A stretch of DNA of 64,000 nt, from the NCBI RefSeq assembly GCF_014841125.1, contig NZ_JACYTQ010000003.1, positions 710,818-774,817 of the forward strand, written 5' to 3'. This stretch comes from Echinicola arenosa (GTDB taxonomy: Bacteria; Bacteroidota; Bacteroidia; Cytophagales; Cyclobacteriaceae). The notes below the pieces were generated by a model. That model searched no databases. It saw only the letters and a program-made list of their open reading frames with translations, and was not told the origin of the DNA. Below are positions 32,660 through 40,633 of the stretch, in pieces. Every line of letters begins with the position of its first letter. Within the stretch, counting starts at the first letter, position 1. Made by a program: the position numbers and the translations under genes.

Positions 32660-33955
32660 TTAAACTTCCACTGTTCCTTTGTATAACTTTTTCAACTTTA
32701 GTTTGACCACTTGGCCATTCAAAATCAAAATGGAAAGTCCTACCATAAAGATGACAAGTCCTCCTCCTATCAAATTCAATCGCGTGAAGAAATTGATCCA
32801 AGAGTAATGGAAATCTGCAGTTTCCTTAAAAATCATAATTCCCACACTGGCCATATACCCAAATGCATCTGCTATATAAAACAGGTAGCCCACTGTACCT
32901 TTGTATCTCAATACTGCCAGAAACCGTTCAAAAAGTAAACAGTGAAATAAGATATAGGGCAAGTAAACACTGAAACCAGAACTAATCATCCAAAATACCG
33001 GGCCGATTAGGTCCTTGCTAAATAAAAATGTGGATACGATCATCAATATTCCGCTCAGCAGGGTCAAGAATAACCCCCAGTTAAAGGCCTTTTGATTGCT
33101 CAATATCAAAATTCCCAATGCAGATATCACCAAAACGACAACTGCAATTGGTACTTCTGCCAAAGTGATCAGTTCGGGCTGCCCAGAAAGGCCTAATTCA
33201 GCCCAAAACTCTACAATAAAATTGTCCCTAAAGTCCCTCACAACAGTTAAGACAACATAAATTAGTACAAGCCCCACAAAAGCAACCCCGTGTTTTTTCA
33301 AGAAGTCTTTCCGATCAGCCTTTTTCATAGGAATCCGTTCTGTTCGAAGTTCCTTATCATGCTCTGATGGGGCTTTGCTCTTACTCAGTACAAAAGCAGC
33401 CAAAACAAATAATGGAAAATAAATCAAGCCTGTCCAAAAAGGCATGGTCATTTCATTCACCTCAAAAGCTTGCATTAGCCAAAGACCAGTCGTTTTGATC
33501 AAGCCTGTAGAAAAAATAAATGTAGCGCTCAATCCCACCACCAATAATTCTGAATTTTTCCTTCCTTCCAGATAGACCAGAACCAATCCAAATATCATCC
33601 CTAATGGCAGGCCATTCAAAAACATGGCCACCGGTTTCAAGCTTACTGGCACATAGGCAAAAGCAAGCAACATCAATAAGCCAAACCCTACCAAACCTAC
33701 AAGAGCTGCAAAACGCTTATAAGCCGGTAGTTCGGAAACCACCTTGATACCAATAAACTTGGACAACATATATCCTAACACTTGGCTGATAATCAGAAGA
33801 GTCTTGAAATGGAAGTCATTTATCACCTCCACCCCCTCATATTGCCCTGCCAAAAAAGACTTTCTTACTGCATACATTCCCGTGTAGGCCATAAACGCAG
33901 TAGCTATTAATATAATATCAGTCTTGGTTATGGATACTTTATTTAGTTTGACCAT
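32660..33955 (-). CDS. DUF5690-family MFS-like transporter, paralog 2
   Basis: A 431-residue polytopic membrane protein with about 12 hydrophobic segments. It shares with paralog 1 the segments YAVRKSF, IISQVLGYMLSKFIGIKVVSEL, FLNGLPLGMIFG, YLEGRK, RTERIPM and VRDFRDNF. The central charged loop DRKDFLKKHG splits two halves of six segments, as in MFS proteins. Resemblance to the RK and SKF regions of GlpT/UhpT antiporters suggests an anionic, possibly phosphorylated substrate; this is inference. It is upstream of susC on the same strand and divergent from the XRE-cupin regulator, with operator candidates at its own start. Confidence 0.88.
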   Translation of the reverse strand: MVKLNKVSITKTDIILIATAFMAYTGMYAVRKSFLAGQYEGVEVINDFHFKTLLIISQVLGYMLSKFIGIKVVSELPAYKRFAALVGLVGFGLLMLLAFAYVPVSLKPVAMFLNGLPLGMIFGLVLVYLEGRKNSELLVVGLSATFIFSTGLIKTTGLWLMQAFEVNEMTMPFWTGLIYFPLFVLAAFVLSKSKAPSEHDKELRTERIPMKKADRKDFLKKHGVAFVGLVLIYVVLTVVRDFRDNFIVEFWAELGLSGQPELITLAEVPIAVVVLVISALGILILSNQKAFNWGLFLTLLSGILMIVSTFLFSKDLIGPVFWMISSGFSVYLPYILFHCLLFERFLAVLRYKGTVGYLFYIADAFGYMASVGIMIFKETADFHYSWINFFTRLNLIGGGLVIFMVGLSILILNGQVVKLKLKKLYKGTVEV

Positions 33956-33963
33956 AAGGATTA

Positions 33964-33980
33964 TTTTCTTTTCAAGTAAA
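33964..33980. promoter_or_regulatory. Candidate XRE-cupin operator, site 5 (transporter 2)
   Basis: TTTTCTTTTCAAGTAAA, with one mismatch in the right arm, lies 8 bp upstream of the DUF5690 paralog 2 start codon. Binding there could block initiation. Confidence 0.45.
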
Positions 33981-34091
33981 AACCGATCCGGTTTTGAAGA
34001 AACGTATTTTCTTCAAATGTAAGTCTAAATGGCATGCTCCTGTTAAAAAACTGTATTATGAAAGCGTTAATATTTCATTAACGGAAATTTA

Positions 34092-34108
34092 TTTTCATAT
34101 TAGGAAAA
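34092..34108. promoter_or_regulatory. Candidate XRE-cupin operator, site 6 (regulator/transporter)
   Basis: TTTTCATATTAGGAAAA lies in the divergent gap between transporter 2 and the regulator gene. The extended left arm AATTTATTTTC is the same 11 bases as in the fucosidase site at 40201. Confidence 0.55.
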
Positions 34109-34136
34109 TTATTTTAATCTTGCGGTCTCAATAATA

Positions 34137-34153
34137 TTTTCATATTAAGAAAA
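34137..34153. promoter_or_regulatory. Candidate XRE-cupin operator, site 7 (autoregulation)
   Basis: TTTTCATATTAAGAAAA lies 39-55 bp upstream of the XRE-cupin start codon, the position expected for autoregulation. Confidence 0.6.
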
Positions 34154-34192
34154 ACAAACGTACTTTCACATAGTTAAAAGCACATAAATACT

Positions 34193-34777
34193 ATGGAAAA
34201 TTCTGAATACTTAACCACTTGGATAGGATCTAAACTTAAAGATATCCGTAAATCCCACAATTTAAAACTGGGCGAGCTGGCTGATAAAACCGGAATCAGC
34301 ATAGCCATGCTAAGTAAAATAGAAAACGGCAGGGTCTTTCCCACTCTTCCTTCCTTGATTCAGGTACTGAACACTTTGGATGTGGACCTTAATGAGTTTT
34401 TTGCTGACCTGAAAGGTGATAAAGAATTTCCAGGGTATTTGTTAAAAAAGCGAAAAGACTATAAATCCATTAAAAAGGAAGAGGAATCCATTGGGTTTGA
34501 CTACGAATTGATCCTTAATCACAAAATAGAAAGGTCTTCGATGGAAATATCTCTTTTAACCATCAAAAGTGGCTCCCAAAGAGACCAAGTTTCGACTGAT
34601 GGTTTTGAATACATCTATGTAATTAAGGGAAATCTTCAATACGAATTGGGCGAAAACACTTTCGAACTGGAAGAAGGAGACTCACTTTTCTTTAATGGCA
34701 ATATTCCCCATCTACCTGTCAATAACAAAAAATCAGATGCCATTCTTTTGGTGATCTACTTTATAGAACTTAGATAA
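34193..34777 (+). CDS. XRE-family transcriptional regulator with C-terminal cupin sensor
   Basis: A 194-residue cytosolic regulator. Residues ~12-68 are a lambda-repressor-like helix-turn-helix: IGSKLKDIRKSHNLKLGELADK and ISIAMLSKIENGRVFPTLPSL are the expected helices. Residues ~115-190 are a cupin barrel (FEYIYVIKGNLQYELGEN, LEEGDSLFFNGNIPHLP) that would bind a small effector. Such HTH-cupin proteins usually control adjacent catabolic genes. It is 9 bp upstream of the alcohol dehydrogenase gene (same operon) and divergent from transporter 2. Palindromic sites stand in its own promoter, so autoregulation is likely. The effector is unknown. Confidence 0.94.
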   Translation: MENSEYLTTWIGSKLKDIRKSHNLKLGELADKTGISIAMLSKIENGRVFPTLPSLIQVLNTLDVDLNEFFADLKGDKEFPGYLLKKRKDYKSIKKEEESIGFDYELILNHKIERSSMEISLLTIKSGSQRDQVSTDGFEYIYVIKGNLQYELGENTFELEEGDSLFFNGNIPHLPVNNKKSDAILLVIYFIELR

Positions 34778-34786
34778 AACCATACC

Positions 34787-35860
34787 ATGAAAAAAGAAGC
34801 TGTAGCGAAGGTCTTTATAGAAGCGAAAACTCCATTTTCCAACACAACTATCGCCCTACCTACTTTAGCTGAAGGAGAAACATTGGTCAGCACCAGCTAT
34901 GCCACCATTTGCGCCAGTGATCTACACACCTATTACGGTAGAAGACATTCTTGCAGCCACAGTATCTTAGGACATGAAATCGTTGGAATCATTGAAAATA
35001 TTGCTGATGGAGGTGTAAAAGACTACTTTGGTGCTCCCCTCAAAATTGGTGATAAAATCACCTGGTCTGTTTATGCCCATGACCCGGGTTCTAAAAATGC
35101 CCAAAAAGGTTATCCTCAAAAGTCTGAAGGCCTTTACAAATATGGCCATGAGCAAATGAATGAGGACTATCAGCTTAATGGAGGTTTTTCCACCCACTGC
35201 CATTTACGGAAAGGAACCACTATTTTTAGACTCCCCGACACCTTAAACAATGCGGAAGCTGCCCCTTTAAACTGCACCCATGCTACCATTGCTGGGGCAA
35301 TGAGGCTTGCTGGGGATTTGACCGGCAAAAATGTTTTGATCAATGGGGTGGGAATGCTTGGGCTTTCGGCATGCGCCATGGCCAAAGAATTTGGTGCTGA
35401 CAACGTCTGGGTCCAGGACATTAGTCAAGAAAAAATTAAAAAAGCCAATTTGTTCGGAGCTGATCAAGCCTTTATTTACAAAAGCGATAACGTCAAGCCA
35501 TTTACAAAAAGTAAAGGAGATATTGATGTGATCATTGAAACATCAGGTATTCCTGAGGCGGTCGAAAGCTGCATCCAATTACTGGGCATAGGAGGAACCC
35601 TTGTTTTGGTTGGATCCGTATTTCCTCAAAGAGACCTGAACATCAACGCTGAATACCTGGTGAGAAACCTATTAACCATTAAAGGCCTCCATAACTACAT
35701 CCCTGAAGACCTAGCCACTGCTATCAACTTCTTGGAAAAGGTCCATAAGAAATATCCTTTTGAAAGCCTGGTGGGCATTGATTACCCTCTGGAAGAATTG
35801 GACAAGGCTTTTGAAACCGGCAATAAGGGAATTTACTACAGGGTGGGTATCAAACCTTGA
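34787..35860 (+). CDS. Zinc-dependent alcohol dehydrogenase, HpnZ-like (phosphonate-associated type)
   Basis: A 357-residue MDR-family dehydrogenase. Catalytic zinc ligands are visible at Cys42 (TICASDLHTYYGRR), His63-Glu64 (LGHEIVG) and Cys163 (PLNCTHAT). The Rossmann motif GVGMLG is at 187-192. The sequence around DLHTYYGRR and YPQKSEGLYKYGHE resembles the TIGR03366 family, dehydrogenases proposed to act in phosphonate catabolism. The lobe that normally carries four structural-zinc cysteines (~97-116) has none. It would oxidise a hydroxyl of the imported or dephosphorylated compound in the cytosol. It is co-transcribed with the regulator 9 bp upstream; specificity is unknown. Confidence 0.88.
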   Translation: MKKEAVAKVFIEAKTPFSNTTIALPTLAEGETLVSTSYATICASDLHTYYGRRHSCSHSILGHEIVGIIENIADGGVKDYFGAPLKIGDKITWSVYAHDPGSKNAQKGYPQKSEGLYKYGHEQMNEDYQLNGGFSTHCHLRKGTTIFRLPDTLNNAEAAPLNCTHATIAGAMRLAGDLTGKNVLINGVGMLGLSACAMAKEFGADNVWVQDISQEKIKKANLFGADQAFIYKSDNVKPFTKSKGDIDVIIETSGIPEAVESCIQLLGIGGTLVLVGSVFPQRDLNINAEYLVRNLLTIKGLHNYIPEDLATAINFLEKVHKKYPFESLVGIDYPLEELDKAFETGNKGIYYRVGIKP

Positions 35861-35882
35861 TTCTTTTCTCTACGCTAAATAG

Positions 35883-37859
35883 CTAATCTAATCCATTGAC
35901 AAAAAAATACCGGATCCGAACGGCATTTCCTGAGCTGTTCGGATTTTTATCTTCTATCACTTTCAGCTCCAGTTTATGTTCTTCTGATTCCAAATCAATG
36001 GCCAGTAGATAATACCATGGCAAATGCAGGTGAGTACTCCACTGGGTAAACAAGTCTTGCGTTTTCCATTTACCATTATCGATTCGATAGGCAATCTTTC
36101 CAGCATCCTGCCCTGCAGCTACTGCTATCCCCACCGCATTTCCGTTAAACTTGAATTTGAGCTTACTTTTTGGAGATTCACTGACCAGCATGGGAACATC
36201 CACATAGTTAGCTCTTGTCCCGGTTTGAACAGTAGGTTTCCAAGCTTCTACTATTTGCCAACCTTTTCCTATTTTGGCCTTAGAAATATCAACCAAAACT
36301 CCTCTATCAAAAGCCGCTACATTAAGCATGGGCAATGATTGATTGGCGGTAATTTTATCATCTTGATCCAAGTGTCCTCCATAAGCTGTCTTTAGCATAT
36401 CAATCATTGAATGCGCATACACCCCTTGCCCATATGGCGATGGGTGAAGGTTCTTAAAATCGTCTTCCCAAGTAAATTCCTTATTGGCAATCCTCCTTGT
36501 CACCTCTTCCGCCAAATTCAAAGAAGGTAGACCATAATACTCAGCCACCCGTTCATGGTTCTTGATCACCTCAGGAATCTCTCCCCTGTTATAGGAATCT
36601 ATTTTATCAGGATCTACAAAATGAAAAAGAACCATATCCGCTGCAGGATTCTTTTTTCTCAAATGACGGACAATCCCTTCCATCGCCAATTGCTGCTCTT
36701 CATCGGTCCTTCCATTGGTCGCATCATTTACCGCAGCTTCTTCAAACAGCAGATCAATGGGGCCTGTGGAAAGCACATCACGCTCTAGCCTAAAAGCTCC
36801 CGGAACTGATCCCATAGAAGGAATCCCCGCTGTAATAAATTCAAACTCGGTGCCCGGAAACCTTTCTTGTAAAAAATTTACCACACTATCTCTCCAGCCG
36901 GAATTATAAGTAATCGACCCTCCTAAAAATGCCACCCGTCCTTTTTTATCTCTTTCAAACTTGATTTGGGAATTTTTAAGTCCTCCTCTTATTTTGTAAA
37001 ACGTTTTCGAAGAAAGCTTTGCCTCCCTGACTGAGTGGTACTTGATAAAATCAGCCACCAAGCGAGGGCTTTCAATGTCAAAATGATGACCATGTAACTT
37101 CTGTTCTCCTTGGGTACAAGGCACCACTGTAGCTGGCCCTCCCAACCGAAGATAATTTTCTACTAGAATGAAAGTGTTCTCTTCAGGTGGTACCACTTGG
37201 TCTTCAAGCCCGATCATATGGAGTATTGGTACTTTATTCTTTGCCAACTCATCCAAGCCATCAATGGGATTATCATCATAACTATTAGCTTCTTCATCAC
37301 TGGCAAATCCATAAGCCTCTTTTAATTTCTTCCAATCACTTTCACTACCTAATCCCTTGCCCTGTCCACCTGGCCAACTTTTGAAATCACAGACAGGTGC
37401 CTCAGCATAAATACAAGCCACTTTATCCGGATGCCTTTTTGCCCAATTGTAGACAAATAATCCACCACGGCTAACGCCTGACAATGCTGGCTTCCTGTTC
37501 AATCCAAACTTTTTCGTCATCAGGTCATAAACCTTATCCCATACTTCCATGGCCTGGGGACTTCCAAATAAGTTGTCGGTATTAGCATATACCAAATGAA
37601 ATCCCTCTGCCACCAAAATACTGTCCTGTTCCGTATGCCAATCGGGAAACCTCGCTCGCCACAGCCAAGGCTTTCCCTTCAACTCAGATCTTGGAGCTAC
37701 CATCCTTATGTCTCTTTCTCCTATTTTAAAGTTATACCTTTGGAAGCCTTTCCACTCAATGGTGTCAATGGAAACCATATCTTGGGCAGAGATGGATAAA
37801 GAAAAAAAGAATAAACAAAGAACATATGCTAAAGTAAAGGTTAATGACCTGCGATTCAT
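35883..37859 (-). CDS. Bimodular esterase: alpha/beta-hydrolase fused to SGNH hydrolase
   Basis: A 658-residue secreted protein. The frame is open to 37907, but Met at 37859 gives the normal signal peptide (MNRRSLTFTLAYVLCLFFFS…SAQ). Residues ~30-285 are an alpha/beta-hydrolase with the nucleophile elbow SGVSRGG (Ser130), the conserved Asp in GLEDQVVPPE and a possible catalytic His in LHGHHFD. Residues ~300-500 are an SGNH/GDSL esterase starting VAFLGGSITYNSGW (Ser315), with AAVNDATNG and a final LHPSPYGQ that supplies His. The last ~130 residues are a beta domain, perhaps carbohydrate-binding. Two esterase types in one chain suggest removal of two acyl decorations from one glycan. Confidence 0.86.
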   Translation of the reverse strand: MNRRSLTFTLAYVLCLFFFSLSISAQDMVSIDTIEWKGFQRYNFKIGERDIRMVAPRSELKGKPWLWRARFPDWHTEQDSILVAEGFHLVYANTDNLFGSPQAMEVWDKVYDLMTKKFGLNRKPALSGVSRGGLFVYNWAKRHPDKVACIYAEAPVCDFKSWPGGQGKGLGSESDWKKLKEAYGFASDEEANSYDDNPIDGLDELAKNKVPILHMIGLEDQVVPPEENTFILVENYLRLGGPATVVPCTQGEQKLHGHHFDIESPRLVADFIKYHSVREAKLSSKTFYKIRGGLKNSQIKFERDKKGRVAFLGGSITYNSGWRDSVVNFLQERFPGTEFEFITAGIPSMGSVPGAFRLERDVLSTGPIDLLFEEAAVNDATNGRTDEEQQLAMEGIVRHLRKKNPAADMVLFHFVDPDKIDSYNRGEIPEVIKNHERVAEYYGLPSLNLAEEVTRRIANKEFTWEDDFKNLHPSPYGQGVYAHSMIDMLKTAYGGHLDQDDKITANQSLPMLNVAAFDRGVLVDISKAKIGKGWQIVEAWKPTVQTGTRANYVDVPMLVSESPKSKLKFKFNGNAVGIAVAAGQDAGKIAYRIDNGKWKTQDLFTQWSTHLHLPWYYLLAIDLESEEHKLELKVIEDKNPNSSGNAVRIRYFFVNGLD

Positions 37860-37889
37860 GACGGTTATTTTATTTAGAAAAATAATAAA

Positions 37890-37912
37890 GCCCTGTGAAA
37901 GTCTCACAGGGC
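37890..37912 (-). terminator. Intrinsic terminator between fucosidase and esterase genes
   Basis: A 9-bp stem (GCCCTGTGA with TCACAGGGC) with 5-nt loop is followed on the minus strand by TTTATTATTTTT. It lies directly after the discoidin fucosidase stop, so the esterase downstream may be transcribed partly by readthrough. Confidence 0.75.
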
Positions 37913-37920
37913 CAAGTAAT

Positions 37921-40164
37921 TTATTTCACCAAAATTCCTACTTCTGCAATAGCTGCATGTCGCTGCCCTCCCGCTATTCTGGTTACTTCTAACTTTATAT
38001 ACCTTCCACTTACAGGTGATTCAAAATCATGTCTTCTTTTCGTTGGATCATTGATCAGGTTGCCAAAGACAAAATCCTCCGTAAATTCCCATGATTTCCC
38101 ATCTTTAGAAACATAGAGCTTCCCTTCCTCAATCATACCTTCCTTATCATTCGTTGATGGAGAATAAGTAAACCCTGAAATATCAACTTCCTCTCCCAAA
38201 TCCAAAACAAGTGTTTGGCCAGAAGGCTTTTCCTCTTCCGTTTTCCAATAGGTCTCCACATCTTCATCAAAGGCTTTATTGACCTCAAAGCCTTTAGCTG
38301 CATTACTTGAGTCTATAACCTTCCAATTTGCTTTACCTAGTCCGAAGAGTTCCTCTGCAAGGGCTCCCTCATCCTCTTTTCCAAAAGCAATGGCCTTAAT
38401 TGTACCATGTCTAAATTCAAAAGGCCCTTTATAGATTGCTGATTCCTTGGTAGGGTCTGAACCATCCAAGGTATAATGGATGGACAAATCCCTATTTAGG
38501 TCCCCAGCAATATCCTGCTCATAGGTTTTCCATCCAAAATCCCCCTTTTGGGCATTGATACTTACTTTCCCTTCCAAATCCCTTACAATATCCAATTGAG
38601 GTGGTCTGGTTTCATAATAAAAAGCCGCCACTTCTGAGATAGACACAGGCATCAACCTGGCCTCAGCTATCCTAATTCTGATCCTATCCGTTGTCACCGT
38701 AGCAAATCGCTGAATACTTTTATAACCAATGTTTTTACCTTTTGAAATCACTTTCCACCTTCCGTCAAGCCAAGCTTCCACTTCAAATTCAGCCACCCTT
38801 TCTCCCTGGGTTTGAATAGCTTCTTGAATCATCAATCGATTAAGTCGAATGGGTTTATCCAATTTGAATGATAGTTCATTACTATGCTCAGGTAATAAAA
38901 CATAAGTATCCTGATCTTTATCCAATACTTTTTCGGGACCATGAGCACCAACCAAAAGACTTTTTCCATAAGTGCTCTTAATCCTACTTCCCACTTCTTT
39001 TAATACCTTCACATCGCGCTCACTAAACTTTCCTTCTCTATTAGGGGGAATATTCAGTAAAAAAATGGAATTGCCACCAACTGACCGCTCATAGATGTCA
39101 AAGACATCGTCTGCACTCCTTACTCCCTGCTCATCATCATTCCTATAAAACCAACCTTCCCTAATAGAGGTATTGGTTTCTGCCGGTTGGTAATGCAGGT
39201 AATTAGCCGTGTAGAGCTTTTCCATACTGGCCACATCCTCTCCAGTAATGTCAGCAAATCGGTTCATTTGATTAGGGTCTTCTTCATAAGGAATCACATT
39301 CCATTCGATAGCTCTGGTTTTGCCTGATTCATTACCACACCAACGGATATCCTGACGACCAAAAATTACGGCATGGGGAGCCAATTCCCTGATCAATTCT
39401 TTCCAAGCAGCATAATCATAAGTTTGGCCTCCTTTACGTTTGGGGTGAGCACCATCAAACCATACTTCATCAATTCGGCCATATTCAGTCAGCAATTCAA
39501 AAAGCTGATTGAGGAAATACTCATTATAATCATCCACTACAAAATCAAAAGTGGTTTTGTCTTTAAATGGTCTATCTGCTATTTTGCGGGGAATGGTTCT
39601 TAAGGTTTTCTTGCTGAGGTTGCCATAAAGTCCTTCAGGATTTTCTATTTGGTACAAATCTGCGGGAGAAAGATAAACCCCTAGCTTCAAACCATATTTC
39701 TTGCAAGAGGCTGATAAATCTGCTAGAACATCCCCTTTGCCATCTCTGAATCCAGTGGACATAATCCCATGATTGGTATACCTCGACTGCCATAGTACAA
39801 ATCCATCATGATGTTTCACCGTGAGAATTACCTTGCTCATTCCAGCTGCCTTCATGGCCTCACACCATTGGTCTGTATCCAATTTCTTAAGGTCAAATAC
39901 CGCTGGATCCTCAAATCCTGAACCCCATTCTTTTGAAGTAAATGTATTAGGTCCAAAATGAACGAAGGCAATAAACTCATCTTTTAGCGCTTGATATTGA
40001 TTTTTAGTCGGTATCACATGGGCAGCTTTTATTCGAATACTGTCCTCTGAATCATCTTTATCAATAGCTATGGTTGGTGCATACGGGATTTCTTGGGCTT
40101 TTGCTTTTTGGCAATATTGAAATCCTAATAACGCCCAACCCACTACAAACAACTTATATTTCAT
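37921..40164 (-). CDS. Alpha-L-fucosidase GH29 with CHB_HEX and discoidin domains
   Basis: A 747-residue secreted protein. Residues ~45-385 are the GH29 barrel: FIAFVHFGPNTFTSKEW, LTVKHHDGFVLWQSR, LKLGVYLSPADLY and the nucleophile Asp237 in VWFDGAHP, ending IFLLNIPPNREGKFSE. After it come an F5/8 type C-like domain (~395-535), a short chitobiase/beta-hexosaminidase C-terminal domain (~555-610: IHYTLDGSDPTKES) and a second discoidin-like domain (~620-747: ETYWKTEEE, SGFTYSPS). It differs clearly from the short GH29 at 11790 and is probably another GH29 subfamily. The extended operator palindrome 37 bp upstream suggests XRE-cupin control. Confidence 0.93.
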   Translation of the reverse strand: MKYKLFVVGWALLGFQYCQKAKAQEIPYAPTIAIDKDDSEDSIRIKAAHVIPTKNQYQALKDEFIAFVHFGPNTFTSKEWGSGFEDPAVFDLKKLDTDQWCEAMKAAGMSKVILTVKHHDGFVLWQSRYTNHGIMSTGFRDGKGDVLADLSASCKKYGLKLGVYLSPADLYQIENPEGLYGNLSKKTLRTIPRKIADRPFKDKTTFDFVVDDYNEYFLNQLFELLTEYGRIDEVWFDGAHPKRKGGQTYDYAAWKELIRELAPHAVIFGRQDIRWCGNESGKTRAIEWNVIPYEEDPNQMNRFADITGEDVASMEKLYTANYLHYQPAETNTSIREGWFYRNDDEQGVRSADDVFDIYERSVGGNSIFLLNIPPNREGKFSERDVKVLKEVGSRIKSTYGKSLLVGAHGPEKVLDKDQDTYVLLPEHSNELSFKLDKPIRLNRLMIQEAIQTQGERVAEFEVEAWLDGRWKVISKGKNIGYKSIQRFATVTTDRIRIRIAEARLMPVSISEVAAFYYETRPPQLDIVRDLEGKVSINAQKGDFGWKTYEQDIAGDLNRDLSIHYTLDGSDPTKESAIYKGPFEFRHGTIKAIAFGKEDEGALAEELFGLGKANWKVIDSSNAAKGFEVNKAFDEDVETYWKTEEEKPSGQTLVLDLGEEVDISGFTYSPSTNDKEGMIEEGKLYVSKDGKSWEFTEDFVFGNLINDPTKRRHDFESPVSGRYIKLEVTRIAGGQRHAAIAEVGILVK

Positions 40165-40633
40165 TTAGTTATTATTTTGAAATTTTATTGACTTATAAGA
40201 AATTTATTTTCCTATAAAGAAAATAAATTTAACACATTTAAACAAATATTTAAATCAAAACAGAAAGAAAGACAAGTATTAAATTTTACGAATATATTTA
40301 TATTTAACTTTCATTACCTTATATTTGATTTTAACAATATTAATGTTTTTCTCAAAAAGTAACCTTTACAACTGAATGTCGACACATCTTCTCCCATACA
40401 CTATTGAAACTAGAATAAGCCAAAGTGCTCGAGAACATGAACCGACGCATATTTTGCAGGAAAACAAAGCGCTACTAATCAACTGTTAATTTGCTTTGTC
40501 TCTTGGAAATTCATCATTACCGAACAAAAACAGATAATAAATTGACACCTATGATGTCTATGTTTTTTGTTTCTATCCTATACATCGTTTCTTTATTATT
40601 TACATTTCGTCTCTTATAACTTAATAAAATACA
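40165..40633. other. Divergent gap between fucosidase and sulfatase genes
   Basis: 469 bases containing the best extended operator palindrome (40201-40229) close to the fucosidase. A weak relative, TTTTCTCAAAAAGTAAC at 40347-40363, is too degenerate to call. No coding frame or RNA gene seen. Confidence 0.5.
40201..40229. promoter_or_regulatory. Candidate XRE-cupin operator, site 8 (fucosidase), extended
   Basis: AATTTATTTTC, a 7-base centre, then GAAAATAAATT: a perfect 11-bp inverted repeat around the core TTTTCCTATAAAGAAAA. It lies 37-65 bp upstream of the discoidin GH29 start. Confidence 0.65.

Noticed and set aside
40347..40363. TTTTCTCAAAAAGTAAC upstream of the first sulfatase
   Set aside because: Three mismatches to the consensus and poor symmetry; mentioned only in the gap entry.
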